Shown here piece by piece: positions 35,872 through 44,435 of a DNA stretch of 64,000 bases. Numbering within the stretch: the first letter of the stretch is position 1; each line of letters opens with the position of its first letter. The position numbers and the translations under genes were made by a program. Source of the stretch: DATLED01 sp035525495 (GTDB lineage: Bacteria; Actinomycetota; Acidimicrobiia; Acidimicrobiales; CADCTF01). The notes below the pieces were generated by a model that worked only from the letters and a program-made list of their open reading frames with translations, had not been told where the DNA came from and did no database searches. The stretch is from positions 135,100 through 199,099 of the forward strand of contig DATLED010000058.1 of NCBI GenBank assembly GCA_035525495.1, in the 5' to 3' direction.

Positions 35872-36942
35872 GTGAGACTGGTGTCGCTGTCAGCTGGCCA
35901 GGTCGAGTCGATGCTGGAGGCAGCCGTTGCCGAGATTGAGGTCCCCGGCATCTCCGTCGCTGTCTTCGATGATGGGGCCACAATCGAGTGCGCTACTGGG
36001 CATGCGGAGCTCGACCCAGAGCGGAATGTTCGACCCGAGGACTTGTTTCCGCTGTGGTCAGTCGCCAAGGTCCTGACGGCGACGATCCTGCTGATCCTGG
36101 CTGACCGCGACCTTCTGGACCTGCGTGCGACTCTCGCGTCGGCGATCCCCGGAGTCCGCGTCGCTGGTGACGCGGCCGATCGAATCACGATCCGTCAGCT
36201 GTTGTCTCACACCGCTGGCATCCCGCCCATGGGGCCGCCGCCGACCGGGATTGCCGATACGGGCGTCGGAGACGACTGCCGCGAGCTGCTCGTCAACAGG
36301 CTGGCCTCGGCGCAACTCATCGCTCAGCCAGGAGAGATGTACGCCTACTCGAACTCGGGCTATGTCTTGCTCGGACACGTGATCGAGCGCTTGACCAAAA
36401 CGACGTTCGAGGCGGCGCTTTGCGAGCTGCTGCTCGACCCTGCTGATATCGCCGAGATCGAGGTCCCGTTCCACCGTGCTCTCGATGCAGCGAAGGTCGG
36501 CCTCTACAAACGCGGCGAAGCCGGGCAGCTCGTGAGGGTCGAGGAGATCTACCCGCACTGGCGGTCGGGCGCATCGTGTGGCTTGACACTTTGGGGCACG
36601 GCGCGAGCGCTCGTAGACCTCGGACGCATCTTCTTCAACGGCGTTGCGCCCAACGGCCGCCGGATGCTCAGTGAGGCGGCTCTCGCAGCTGTGCAAGAGA
36701 CCGATGCCTCAGCACGATCCTCGCTGGCCTCTGCGGGTTCGTTTCAAGGCCTGGGCTGGCGCGTCCTTGCCCATGGTGATGGCGAGAGCGTCCTCGAGCA
36801 TGGTGGTGGCCGTCACAACAATCTGTGCGTCCTCCCGTCGAGGAACGTGGCAATCGCTGTGATGACAAACGGTCCTGGTGGCGACGGCCTGCAAGAAGAG
36901 TTGACCAGTCAACTGTTCGATGCGGCGGTTGTCGCGGGCTAG
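35872..36942 (+). CDS. Serine hydrolase of the class C beta-lactamase/DD-peptidase family
   Basis: The 356-residue protein starts at GTG 35872 (MRLVSLSAGQVESMLE). The catalytic SxxK reads WSVAK, the YxN motif is YAYSNSGY, and the third box is LEHGGGRHNN (HGG replacing KTG). HTAGIPPMG is also typical. No signal peptide is present, so a cytoplasmic esterase or amidase is more likely than a secreted beta-lactamase. It lies alone among small-molecule-modifying genes. Confidence 0.85.
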   Translation: MRLVSLSAGQVESMLEAAVAEIEVPGISVAVFDDGATIECATGHAELDPERNVRPEDLFPLWSVAKVLTATILLILADRDLLDLRATLASAIPGVRVAGDAADRITIRQLLSHTAGIPPMGPPPTGIADTGVGDDCRELLVNRLASAQLIAQPGEMYAYSNSGYVLLGHVIERLTKTTFEAALCELLLDPADIAEIEVPFHRALDAAKVGLYKRGEAGQLVRVEEIYPHWRSGASCGLTLWGTARALVDLGRIFFNGVAPNGRRMLSEAALAAVQETDASARSSLASAGSFQGLGWRVLAHGDGESVLEHGGGRHNNLCVLPSRNVAIAVMTNGPGGDGLQEELTSQLFDAAVVAG

Positions 36943-37004
36943 AGAAACGCCGGCCGAGGAAGCGCGCGTCCGACGTCTCTGCGCCGGCCATGTGGGGCAC
37001 TGGT

Positions 37005-37655
37005 TCAGATCCGCAGGACCGGAACCTTGCGCGTGGACTCGCCACTGGCTTCCGCCTGACTCGCCTCGCGTCGACCGGCTAGCCACAGGACCACCTCTGC
37101 AACCGGTCCCTCAACTGTCACAAGAGCGCCGGTCCCCTCCGCATGCTCACCGGCGGGCGTGCGAACGACAAGTCGTACGTCCCGTAGGACCCGTCGGTGG
37201 TACCTCAGAAGCCATGGCAGGACGTCGGCGAGCCCCTGGGGGGCGACCCGTGGCTGCGCGACAGGATCAGCGCGTCGGACATCCTCGTGGTGGACAAAGA
37301 TCTCGAACAGCCCGATCGGCGCAACCGAGTTGCGGAGAAGGAGCCTGGGAGGGTGTTGCTCCAGGTGCTCCAGTGCCCACTCGAAGCCGCGACGCTTCGA
37401 GGCCCACAGGCCGCGATCGGCGAATTTGCCAGCGACATCGTTGAGCCTCAGACCCCTCCTGACAATGGTCCGGCCTACGAACGTCGGCACGCCACCTAGG
37501 CCGTCCAAGGAAACGACGTGCGCGGCGACATCATGTGCAGTCCAGCGGCCGGCCAAAGTCGGCGCGTCGTGCCCGACCTTCCGAAGTGTTTCGGCGAACG
37601 CACAACGCTCCTGCACGATCGCCTCGTTCAGCATCGCCCAAGTCTGCCCCGACAT
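37005..37655 (-). CDS. Maleylpyruvate isomerase/DinB-like mycothiol-dependent protein
   Basis: Read from ATG 37655 (MSGQTWAMLNEAIVQER) the product is 216 residues; ATG codons at 37673 and 37658 are alternatives. The family hallmark W-T-A-H-D-V-A-A-H is present (RWTAHDVAAHVVSLD), and a later EIFVHHEDVRRA supplies the second metal-binding histidines of the four-helix DinB fold. Relatives are mycothiol S-transferases or isomerases typical of Actinobacteria. It is convergent with the serine hydrolase gene. Confidence 0.75.
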   Translation of the reverse strand: MSGQTWAMLNEAIVQERCAFAETLRKVGHDAPTLAGRWTAHDVAAHVVSLDGLGGVPTFVGRTIVRRGLRLNDVAGKFADRGLWASKRRGFEWALEHLEQHPPRLLLRNSVAPIGLFEIFVHHEDVRRADPVAQPRVAPQGLADVLPWLLRYHRRVLRDVRLVVRTPAGEHAEGTGALVTVEGPVAEVVLWLAGRREASQAEASGESTRKVPVLRI

Positions 37656-37774
37656 CATCCTCACGCCGGCCATGAATGTGGGACAGGGGCGGTCCCGCGG
37701 CGGGACACGCGCTGTCGCGGCCCGAGCCTTCGTGCGACCCCACGGCGCGTGCCGTCCGCCCGGCAACGCCTTGG

Positions 37775-38161
37775 CTACACCCCGAGAGCCCGGATGACTT
37801 CCGAGATCTGGATGTCGTCAGTCTTCTCCGATAGCGGGAACCAGCCCAGCCCAACAAGGCTCCGGTCGTCGTCGCCGATCTGTAGGTGGTGGTACTGGTC
37901 AGGGTCGACGCGGACGAGGAAGCATTCAGATGAGCCGCGCTCGGACGACTGACGGAAGAGGTGACGTTCGATGGTTCCAGTGACGCCGGTCTCTTCGAGT
38001 AGCTCGCGGAGCGCGGCATCAGCCGGCGACTCTCCGGCCTCGATCCCACCACCGGGCAGGGTCCACCAAGTTCGATACTGCACCATCAGGATCTCGTCGC
38101 CGCGGTCGCCCGGCCGGAGCACGGCTGCGCAGGCCCTGGTGGGCTCCGGACGACTCGACAC
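37775..38161 (-). CDS. Nudix hydrolase, paralogue 1
   Basis: The 128-residue protein starts at GTG 38161. The Nudix box GGGIEAGESPADAALRELLE followed by ETGV is complete. It closely resembles the Nudix gene at 38818 (both share TRACAA, WWTLPGGGIE and a GDDD segment followed by LGWFPL), so the two arose by duplication. Substrate unknown; the family cleaves nucleoside diphosphates linked to another moiety. It is divergent from the regulator gene between the pair. Confidence 0.85.
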   Translation of the reverse strand: MSSRPEPTRACAAVLRPGDRGDEILMVQYRTWWTLPGGGIEAGESPADAALRELLEETGVTGTIERHLFRQSSERGSSECFLVRVDPDQYHHLQIGDDDRSLVGLGWFPLSEKTDDIQISEVIRALGV

Positions 38162-38288
38162 CGCGACATGGTGGCACTATTGGGTCGCGCGCGACACGTG
38201 CGGCGCGTCAAGCATCCGGGCATCGGGGCTACCCAGCGCTCGAGCGCAATCACCATTGGGAAGTCGGTGCGCGGGCCGTTAGTTGTAC

Positions 38289-38338
38289 CTAGGCAAACGC
38301 CTATTGACATATGCCTAGCCCGGACGGAGAATCGTGGC
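38289..38338 (+). promoter_or_regulatory. Promoter with operator repeats for a leaderless regulator gene
   Basis: TTGACA (38304-38309), a 17-bp spacer and GAGAAT (38327-38332) form a strong sigma-70-type promoter. The expected start site falls at about GTG 38339, predicting a leaderless mRNA. TAGGC half-sites surround the -35 box: CTAGGCA (38289-38295), GCCTA (38299-38303) and TGCCTAG (38312-38318), suggesting autoregulation. Confidence 0.65.
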
Positions 38339-38707
38339 GTGACCCACCACCTCGTCGGCGCTGCTGAAGTGGCCGCGCTGCTTGGCGTATCTCGGCAAAG
38401 GGTGTCGCAGCTCTCCGCGGCTCAGGACTTCCCTGTTCCACAGGCGGAACTGGCAAGTGGCCGCATCTGGGCGCGCGACGAGGTGGAGGAGTGGATCCGT
38501 GCGCGCGGCCGACAGAGGGAGATGCCGATGGTTCCGGAGCTAACGCCGCAAGAGCGGCAAGTGCTCGAGTGCGTCGCCGGCGGGAGCTCAGTCCCCGAGC
38601 TGGCCCGAGCACTTGCCATCTCGGAGCGGACGGGCAGAAACCACCTCCGCAACATCGCCGCAAAGCTCACCGCGCTGAGCGATGACGGCGAGGAGGACTC
38701 GTCATGA
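38339..38707 (+). CDS. DNA-binding protein with excisionase-like and LuxR-type HTH domains
   Basis: Read from GTG 38339 the product is 122 residues. Residues 4-60 (GAAEVAALLGVSRQRVSQLS, then GRIWARDEVEEWIRARGR) form an AlpA/MerR-type winged helix as in excisionases. Residues 66-115 (ELTPQERQVLECVAGGSSVPELARALA) form a GerE/LuxR-type helix-turn-helix. This two-HTH fusion without any sensor domain is uncommon. It lies between two divergently oriented Nudix paralogues and may regulate them or the element. Confidence 0.7.
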   Translation: MTHHLVGAAEVAALLGVSRQRVSQLSAAQDFPVPQAELASGRIWARDEVEEWIRARGRQREMPMVPELTPQERQVLECVAGGSSVPELARALAISERTGRNHLRNIAAKLTALSDDGEEDSS

Positions 38708-38817
38708 TCCGAGCGGCGGTCCCTTGAAGGTGTGCCGCGCCTGCCCAGGGACAAGAACCACGTGTCCATCTACCGGCCTTCGGGGGCCGGGACGTCCGCC
38801 TCTGTCATTGTTCATTG

Positions 38818-39204
38818 GTGGACGCAGGACGACTGACGCGAGCCTGCGCCGCATTGCTGCGCTCCGGCCCAGACGGACCCGAGATTCTGATGGTGAAATA
38901 CCAGACCTGGTGGACGCTCCCAGGTGGCGGGATCGAGCCCGGCGAAGCCGCCCCTGAAGCGGCACTACGTGAACTACGAGAAGAGACGGGGCTCGATGGC
39001 GTGGTCGTCCGCCAGTTGTTCGAGGAGCCGTCGGCGAGAGGAGGCGTCTCGGTCTGCTTCTTGGTGGCTGTGCCGGTCGAGGCTCTGTCACTGGCGTGCG
39101 TCGGAGACGATGATCCTGCGGTGACGGAGCTCGGCTGGTTCCCGCTTCCCGCAGTGGCTGAAGATCGCCAGGTGTCGAGGGTGATTCGGGCGATCGCCAA
39201 CTGA
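38818..39204 (+). CDS. Nudix hydrolase, paralogue 2
   Basis: The 128-residue protein is read from GTG 38818 (a TTG lies directly before it). The Nudix box GGGIEPGEAAPEAALRELRE followed by ETGL is complete. It is strongly similar throughout to the gene at 37775-38161. A spacer of about 110 bp separates it from the regulator upstream. The substrate is unknown. Confidence 0.85.
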   Translation: MDAGRLTRACAALLRSGPDGPEILMVKYQTWWTLPGGGIEPGEAAPEAALRELREETGLDGVVVRQLFEEPSARGGVSVCFLVAVPVEALSLACVGDDDPAVTELGWFPLPAVAEDRQVSRVIRAIAN

Positions 39205-39242
39205 AGTCGAGACGATGGGTGCCCCTCGTGCTCAGCCGGTCT

Positions 39243-39779
39243 TCAGCGACTCACCCACTCCGACGACGTCAGCTTGTAGACCCGCAGCGGCACACCCAGC
39301 GACGGATGCGTGGTGTCCGTGAATCGCTTCATCCCCAGCCGCTCCATGACCCGTTCGGACGAGAGATTCTCGGGTTCGTAAATGCTCACGATCTCCTCGA
39401 GGCCGAGCGTCTTGAATCCGTACTCGAGAGCGGCCCGGCCGCCCTCGGTGGCGAGTCCTCGCCCCCACCACGCGGGGTCGAGCCGCCAGCCGACCTCGAC
39501 CGTCGGCACGACTTCGGGCAGGAACTCGGGCGGCGCGAGACCGAGAAAGCCGATGAGCTGGGTCTCGGCTTTGACCTCGACGGCCCACTGTGAGAATCCG
39601 CGGAGTTGCCACTCGTCGATCTTGCGGCTGAGGAAGTCCCGCGTCTCCTCCCGCGTCCATCCTCGCTTGAACGGGTACCGCCACACCGGCTCCTTGGCGA
39701 AGACCTGAGCGAGTTGCTCCAAGTCGTCGTGACGCCACAAGCGCAGGAACAGCCGCTCCGTCTCGAGTTCCTTGTCCAC
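39243..39779 (-). CDS. GNAT acetyltransferase, RimJ/RimL type
   Basis: The 178-residue protein starts at GTG 39779. ETERLFLRLWRHDDLEQL at the N-terminus, IGFLGLAP, VEVGWRLDPAWWGRGLATEG (the acetyl-CoA-binding loop) and SERVMERLGMKRF are standard GNAT landmarks of the RimJ/RimL subgroup, which acetylates N-termini or small amines. It is convergent with the Nudix gene. Confidence 0.85.
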   Translation of the reverse strand: MDKELETERLFLRLWRHDDLEQLAQVFAKEPVWRYPFKRGWTREETRDFLSRKIDEWQLRGFSQWAVEVKAETQLIGFLGLAPPEFLPEVVPTVEVGWRLDPAWWGRGLATEGGRAALEYGFKTLGLEEIVSIYEPENLSSERVMERLGMKRFTDTTHPSLGVPLRVYKLTSSEWVSR

Positions 39780-39844
39780 TCATCCAGCCTGCCATCCGTC
39801 CGGCTTTGAGGACATGGGGGGCCGTCGACGGGCACTATTGGTGG

Positions 39845-40219
39845 GTGGCGAGTCTGAAGCAGCTCGTCGTCGACTGTCGGCACCCCGCCGCCCTTGCACG
39901 ATTCTGGGCTGCCGCCCTAGATGACTTCGAGATCCGGCCGTACGACGACGCCGAGGTTGAGCGGCTCGCGTCCGTTGGACGTACTCCGGAGACCGATCCC
40001 GGGGTGATTCTCGACGGACCCAACCTCGAGATCTGCTTTCAGGAGTCGGAGCCCACAGCTATGCCGAAGAAGCCGATGCATGTGGACGTCGCGAGCACTC
40101 GGCGAGAGGCGGAAGTCCAGAAACTTGTTGCGCTGGGCGGCCAAGTCGTCGCGACCTACGAAGGACACACGTGGATGCGCGACCCGGAGGGCAACGACTT
40201 CTGCGTGGTTGATGCGTGA
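39845..40219 (+). CDS. VOC (glyoxalase-like) superfamily protein
   Basis: Read from GTG 39845 the product is 124 residues: VASLKQLVVDCRHPAALARF opens a glyoxalase-like fold, LEICFQE and KPMHVDVAS supply a metal-site region, and the end TWMRDPEGNDFCVV is the usual VOC C-terminus. Members include lyases, dioxygenases and drug-binding resistance proteins. The start lies 65 bp from the divergent acetyltransferase start. Confidence 0.8.
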   Translation: MASLKQLVVDCRHPAALARFWAAALDDFEIRPYDDAEVERLASVGRTPETDPGVILDGPNLEICFQESEPTAMPKKPMHVDVASTRREAEVQKLVALGGQVVATYEGHTWMRDPEGNDFCVVDA

Positions 40220-40295
40220 CCGGCTGCCGGTCACAGGGGGCAGTGTGCGACGACTCGGCCGCTCGCCCCTGCTCTGCATGCCTCGCCGTTCTCCC

Positions 40296-41242
40296 TCACG
40301 CGGTAGCCGGCGTGATTCCTGCGAGGCGGCTTCTGGTCGGCGCGTCCCGGAGTTGGTCGGCGGCGTCGGCGGGTCGGCCCGCAACGAGAGCCTTGGCGGC
40401 ATCGAAGACACGTTGCCAAAGGCCAGCAGCCCAGGCGACCTCAAGCTCAGCGGATGTGAACTCGCAACGTGCTGCTTGCTGGTAGTGCTGGAGGAAGTCC
40501 TCGCTGTCATCGACCTCGGCGCCGGGCCAGCTGTCCGGATGCACGCCGGGAATGGCCGGCGGAACGAGGCTGCGGCGCAACCGACGATCGCCGCTTCCGG
40601 GAGGACGGCCAAGCTGTCCCAATCGTCGGCCGCCAGCAGATCATTCCCTTGCCATCGAAGGTTGCCTTGATAGAAGTCGACGTGCCCGACGCGACCTGCG
40701 AGCTGGTCGTGTCGGAGCCGTTCGTTGAGGGCCTCCGCCAGCGCCCGCAACGGTGCGGTGGACGGATGGTTGTTCAGCTCGGAGCCTTCATCCGGCGCTG
40801 GCCAGGGCAGTGCGTCGGCGTCGTCCCAACCTGCCCATGGCGGGGGCGGGTAGAGCGACGGGATTGACAGCGGCTCCGGTGCTGCAGCAACCAGCCTGGC
40901 CAACGCTCGGGCTGTCCGTTCTGCCAGCGTCGGATCGTCCCCTGCTCCCGGCTGACCTCCTGGAAGGTGCGCTTCGGCACTGATGGCAACGCCGGACATG
41001 TTCGTCGGACCGGTCAGCGGCTCAGGGCAAGGGAACTCGGCACGCCAAACATGGCGATGCACGGCGTGGCAACTGGGGAGGGAATCGATCCATGGCCGCA
41101 CCTTGACCACGACCTCCCGCCCGTCCCCCAGCTGCACCCCTGCCACCCAAGACAGATGTCCCTTTATCCAAAGCACCTCATCGACCTCGGCACCCAATTG
41201 CTCGAGGCACCACCCCGACAAGCCGCTCGGTGGTCTCACCAC
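40296..41242 (-). pseudogene. Phosphotransferase (APH/HSK2-like), single frameshift
   Basis: Read from GTG 41242, the N-terminal lobe contains DEVLWIKGHLSWVAGVQLGDGREVVVKVRPW. The catalytic loop is VGHVDFYQGNLRWQG, followed by LLAADDWDSLAVLPEAA with the metal-binding Asp. Near 40558-40578 the frame shifts by one base; the other frame continues PAIPGVHPDSWPGAEVDDSE to a stop at 40296. The restored protein would be about 315 residues, normal for aminoglycoside or homoserine-kinase-type phosphotransferases. Confidence 0.72.
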
Positions 41243-41331
41243 CTCATACTCGCCGACGACGCAGCTTCGGCGCGGCCATCTTGGGCACTCCTTCGTGGGG
41301 GCGCTCTGTTTGCTCTCCCGTTGTAGCAACG

Positions 41332-41877
41332 TCAGGGTGCGACGGCCTCAGCGAGGGCCGCACGCACGGTGCGCTCAGCTTGGTCCAGTCGCTTGATGTC
41401 GAGAGGAACCGAAGTATCGAGGCGAACGAGTGGGACGGGAACCCGAAGCGGCTCGCTCAGAGGCGTGAAGCGGTTGTAGTCCTCCTGAGACATCTCCTCT
41501 TCGCTGAAGCCTTGGTGACGAAGCGCGCTGTTGCCGACGCGTGCGAAGAAGCGTCGACGCGCCAGCTCGAACGGACAGTCGCAGAACACCTGGATCATCG
41601 GCTGCCCAAGAGCGACAAGTTCCGGCTCAGAGCGATCGGTCCAGAGCGCAGAGTCGACGACTGCGTGTCCGACGGAGCGCATGACCTCGTACTGCAGAGC
41701 GATAGCTGCCGCTCCGATCCGCTGTGACCACGCAAGGTCCGCGGTTCCGAGCGTGTCGAACAGGATCTCCTTGAATCGATCTTTCGCGATCAGCGGAAGT
41801 GCGAGTCGTTCCGAGAGGCCGTCAGCGATTGTTGACTTACCGCTTCCAGGAAGACCGGTCACAACGACGAGCGGCAC
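41332..41877 (-). CDS. P-loop small-molecule kinase (AAA_33-like)
   Basis: The 181-residue protein is read from GTG 41877, 2 bp after the upstream stop. Walker A is VVTGLPGSGKSTIADG, followed by AKDRFKEILFD, a central AVVDSALW (Walker-B-like) and a lid segment RRRFFARVGN. This is the AAA_33/zeta-toxin/chloramphenicol-phosphotransferase-like kinase fold. It is coupled to a cytidylyltransferase-like gene, suggesting a two-step activation of one substrate. Confidence 0.8.
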   Translation of the reverse strand: MPLVVVTGLPGSGKSTIADGLSERLALPLIAKDRFKEILFDTLGTADLAWSQRIGAAAIALQYEVMRSVGHAVVDSALWTDRSEPELVALGQPMIQVFCDCPFELARRRFFARVGNSALRHQGFSEEEMSQEDYNRFTPLSEPLRVPVPLVRLDTSVPLDIKRLDQAERTVRAALAEAVAP

Positions 41878-41879
41878 TG

Positions 41880-42377
41880 CTAGTGGGTTCGCGTCTGCAG
41901 TACATGCCTTGACCAGTCCTCCAAGAACCAGCTCGATGACCACCGCTTGGCGTCGCCGACGCCAGAGACCACTTCGATTCCAAGTTCCTGGCAGACGCCC
42001 CACTCGGGGATCGAAGCGGGATCGATCCGGTCGCCGCCCTTGGTGAAGACATCTGGCCTCAATACGCGGAGTGCCTGTCGCACCGTCGTGTCACCCTCGA
42101 TCTCGAACGGGACGACACAGTCGACACCCTTGATGGCCGAGACGATCGCACATCGGGTTTCGAGATCCTGGAACGGCTTGCCTTTCTTCGCGGTCAGAAA
42201 CGAGTCGCCGTTGACAACCACCACTACCACGTCGCCGTACTGCCTCGACTCTTGAATTGAACTGATGTGACCCGGGTGGATCGGATCGAATCCGCCCGAC
42301 GTAACCACGATCCTGCCCCGCGGACGGTTCTTCTCGAACTGCTCGAACGACAGGATGGGAGTTCCGAGACCGTCCAC
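41880..42377 (-). CDS. Cytidylyltransferase-like (RfaE2/HldE-C-like) nucleotidyltransferase
   Basis: The 165-residue protein starts at GTG 42377. TSGGFDPIHPGHISSIQ contains the HxGH nucleotide-binding motif, VVVVVNGDSF follows, and VFTKGGDRIDPASIPE resembles the KGGD motif of heptose-1-phosphate adenylyltransferase (RfaE domain II). It transfers a nucleotide to a phosphorylated substrate. Its partner kinase follows after 2 bp, so the pair could phosphorylate and then nucleotidylate a sugar or alcohol. Confidence 0.8.
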   Translation of the reverse strand: MDGLGTPILSFEQFEKNRPRGRIVVTSGGFDPIHPGHISSIQESRQYGDVVVVVVNGDSFLTAKKGKPFQDLETRCAIVSAIKGVDCVVPFEIEGDTTVRQALRVLRPDVFTKGGDRIDPASIPEWGVCQELGIEVVSGVGDAKRWSSSWFLEDWSRHVLQTRTH

Positions 42378-42593
42378 TGGTGCAGTTTGGCTCGGGAGGG
42401 CATCGGTCCGGGAGCGGTCCTACTGGCGCGACCCCGAAGCGGGGCGAGCCGCCTGTTGCTGGAACGCGTTCATCGTGCGACGGCCAACCGCTGTGGGTGT
42501 GGGGGTTGCTCTGGTCGCAAGAGACTCAACTGGGCCGGCGCTGTCGCGCTGAACCGGCCATCAGAGGGGCAGGCCACTGGAGGGACGCCACCG

Positions 42594-42869
42594 TCAATCG
42601 AAGACCGGCTCAGTGCCTTGTCGTCGTGCTGCGAAACACAGTGGTACGGCTGCCGCGTGGCCAGGGGAGAGCGCTGGAAGACGATCGGGATGGAACCATC
42701 CGACGTCCTTCGTCTCGTTGCTCAAGGTCGGCTCCGCGTCGCCGTCGACTCGGTCGCATATGAAGAGGTAGCAGTGCAGATGTCCGGGTGCTCCCGCCCA
42801 GCCCGCCCGAGCCCAGTCTTGAACCGCCACGAGCTTGACTTTGAACCGCTCCGCAGGACGGCTCGGCGG
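42594..42869 (-). pseudogene. 5'-truncated Nudix hydrolase fragment
   Basis: The frame reads ERFKVKLVAVQDWARAGW, then HLHCYLFICDRV and VGWFHPDRLPALSPGH to a stop at 42594, the C-terminal half of a Nudix hydrolase. The Nudix box is absent, and a TGA closes the frame at 42870. The missing 5' end coincides with the start of a methyltransferase fragment on the other strand. Confidence 0.65.
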
Positions 42870-43056
42870 TCAGCTCAGGATCCGGATACGGCATCGACGG
42901 CTGGCCACGCAATGGTTCGACTACCTCCTGTGCACACCGAACGAACTGGGAGAGCTGGTGGATCCGACGCCATGGAGAGTCACCGATGTTCATAGCTACC
43001 CGACCGACGACGAGTCTCCGGCAGCCGCATGGGTCGCCGTGCTCGCGCTTCGATGA
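42853..43056 (+). pseudogene. 5'-truncated SAM-dependent methyltransferase fragment
   Basis: From about 42865 the frame reads GGQLRIRIRHRRLATQWFDY, then LLCTPNELGELVDPTPWRV and AAWVAVLALR with stop TGA at 43056. This is the C-terminal part of a class I methyltransferase; the SAM-binding GxGxG part is missing. Its lost 5' end meets that of the Nudix fragment at about 42860. Confidence 0.6.
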
Positions 43057-43244
43057 CCGCTGTATCCGGTCAGACCGGATGCGCCCTGAAGGGTTGGTCG
43101 ATGGCGTCGGCGGTGATCGGGACTGGCTATCCAACGGCAGCGACTTCGCAGGTCGTGGCACGGGTGAGCGACGGAGTAGAGCTGTCCAACGGCAGGCGTT
43201 CGGGGGTTGCCTCGAGACACGATCGCGCCGCTGAGCGTCGGCAG

Positions 43245-43853
43245 TCAGAGAATCAGCGAGTCCAAGCCCACAGTCACACCTGGCTGGAGTCCGCGAACCT
43301 TCGCCAACGCGAGGAGTACGCCTGGCACGAAGGCATCCCTGGACGTCGTGTCGTGGCGGATGGTCAGCGACTCGCCCTCTACGCTAAAGATCACCTCCTG
43401 ATGTGCGACGAGGCCGGGTAGCCGCACCGAGGAGATCTCGGGCGTCCCCATGGCCGCCGCCGTGGCAATTGCTGTGCCCGACGGAGCGTCCTTCTTCGAC
43501 ACGTCGTGCATCTCCACAATGTGCGAGGCCGGGAACCAGGCAGCGGCAGTCGCCGCCAGCCGCATCATCAGAACTGCGCCGAGCGAGAAGTTCGCAGCGA
43601 AGATGATCGGGACTCCAGCCGCCCGAGCCGCCTCATCAACAGGGGCGACGATCCAACCCGTGGTGCCCACCACGACAGGAACCTCGGCTCGCAAGCACTC
43701 TGCGATGTTGCTCGCAACAACCTCAGGACCGGTGAAGTCGACGGCTACGTCGGCGCTCGAGAGATCGGTGACGAGGTCATGGCCGGCCGCGATGAGCGCC
43801 GGCCCAAGAATGAGGCCGACCTTTCCGCCACGCCCGAAGACGACGACTTTCAC
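43245..43853 (-). CDS. Dihydrodipicolinate-reductase-like (DapB family) oxidoreductase, short form
   Basis: The 202-residue protein starts at GTG 43853. It has a Rossmann start VVVFGRGGKVG, then DVAVDFTGPE, VVVGTTGW, and the DapB signature EMHDVSKKDAPSGTA. Typical DapB is about 245-270 residues; here the first helices after the nucleotide motif are shortened (D at LSSAD follows quickly). Lysine and the cell wall need one core DapB, so this element-borne copy may have another substrate. The SnoaL-like gene ends 37 bp upstream on the same strand. Confidence 0.75.
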   Translation of the reverse strand: MKVVVFGRGGKVGLILGPALIAAGHDLVTDLSSADVAVDFTGPEVVASNIAECLRAEVPVVVGTTGWIVAPVDEAARAAGVPIIFAANFSLGAVLMMRLAATAAAWFPASHIVEMHDVSKKDAPSGTAIATAAAMGTPEISSVRLPGLVAHQEVIFSVEGESLTIRHDTTSRDAFVPGVLLALAKVRGLQPGVTVGLDSLIL

Positions 43854-43890
43854 GCCACCTTCCTAGCGCCGGCAGACAATGCTCGCCGCG

Positions 43891-44334
43891 TCACCCGGGT
43901 CGTCTGTTGGCGATCCAGCGCTGGAGCAGCGGCTCATCCCGGCGCTCCCAGCCGGTCATATATGGGACGTGGGTGGGCGATCTCGTCGCCCAATCGCTGG
44001 GCGCGTCCTCGTAGAGAGTCATCGAGATGATCTGGCCCTCCGCGATCTCGTAGACGGCCACTTGTCGCCACGCCCTGCTGCCATCGGTCAGGCGAAGGAC
44101 GGCCGCCGCGTGGCGCTCGCCGCCGAGAGTGTCGAGCACCTCGTATCGGAAGTTCTGGAGCGCGGAACGACGTGTCGCGTACCAGTCCATAAACGCGTCG
44201 AACCCGAACAGCTCGGCGTCGGGCACGGTGACAGCCGCTCCAGCGGCCAAAAGCGTGCGAGCCGCCTCCATGTCACCCGCTGCATGAGCGGCGAACCATG
44301 CTCTGAGCACGGAGGTCGGTGAGGGCACAAGCAC
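43891..44334 (-). CDS. SnoaL/NTF2-like fold protein
   Basis: A 147-residue protein starting at GTG 44334. LRAWFAAHAAGDMEAARTLL is the typical helical opening of the SnoaL/NTF2-like cone fold, with FDAFMDWYATRR and VAVYEIAEGQIISMTLYED closing strands. Such proteins are small isomerases, hydrolases or ligand binders. It could be co-transcribed with the DapB-like gene downstream. Confidence 0.75.
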   Translation of the reverse strand: MLVPSPTSVLRAWFAAHAAGDMEAARTLLAAGAAVTVPDAELFGFDAFMDWYATRRSALQNFRYEVLDTLGGERHAAAVLRLTDGSRAWRQVAVYEIAEGQIISMTLYEDAPSDWATRSPTHVPYMTGWERRDEPLLQRWIANRRPG

Positions 44335-44435
44335 ACTCTTGCCGTTTTCCGCGCACGCTTGCAGGTGCCTCCACCCGGTCTTTGGGGACGCGTCGTCGCT
44401 GGACGGCTGCTCCGAACGTCGCCGTCCAGATCGGA

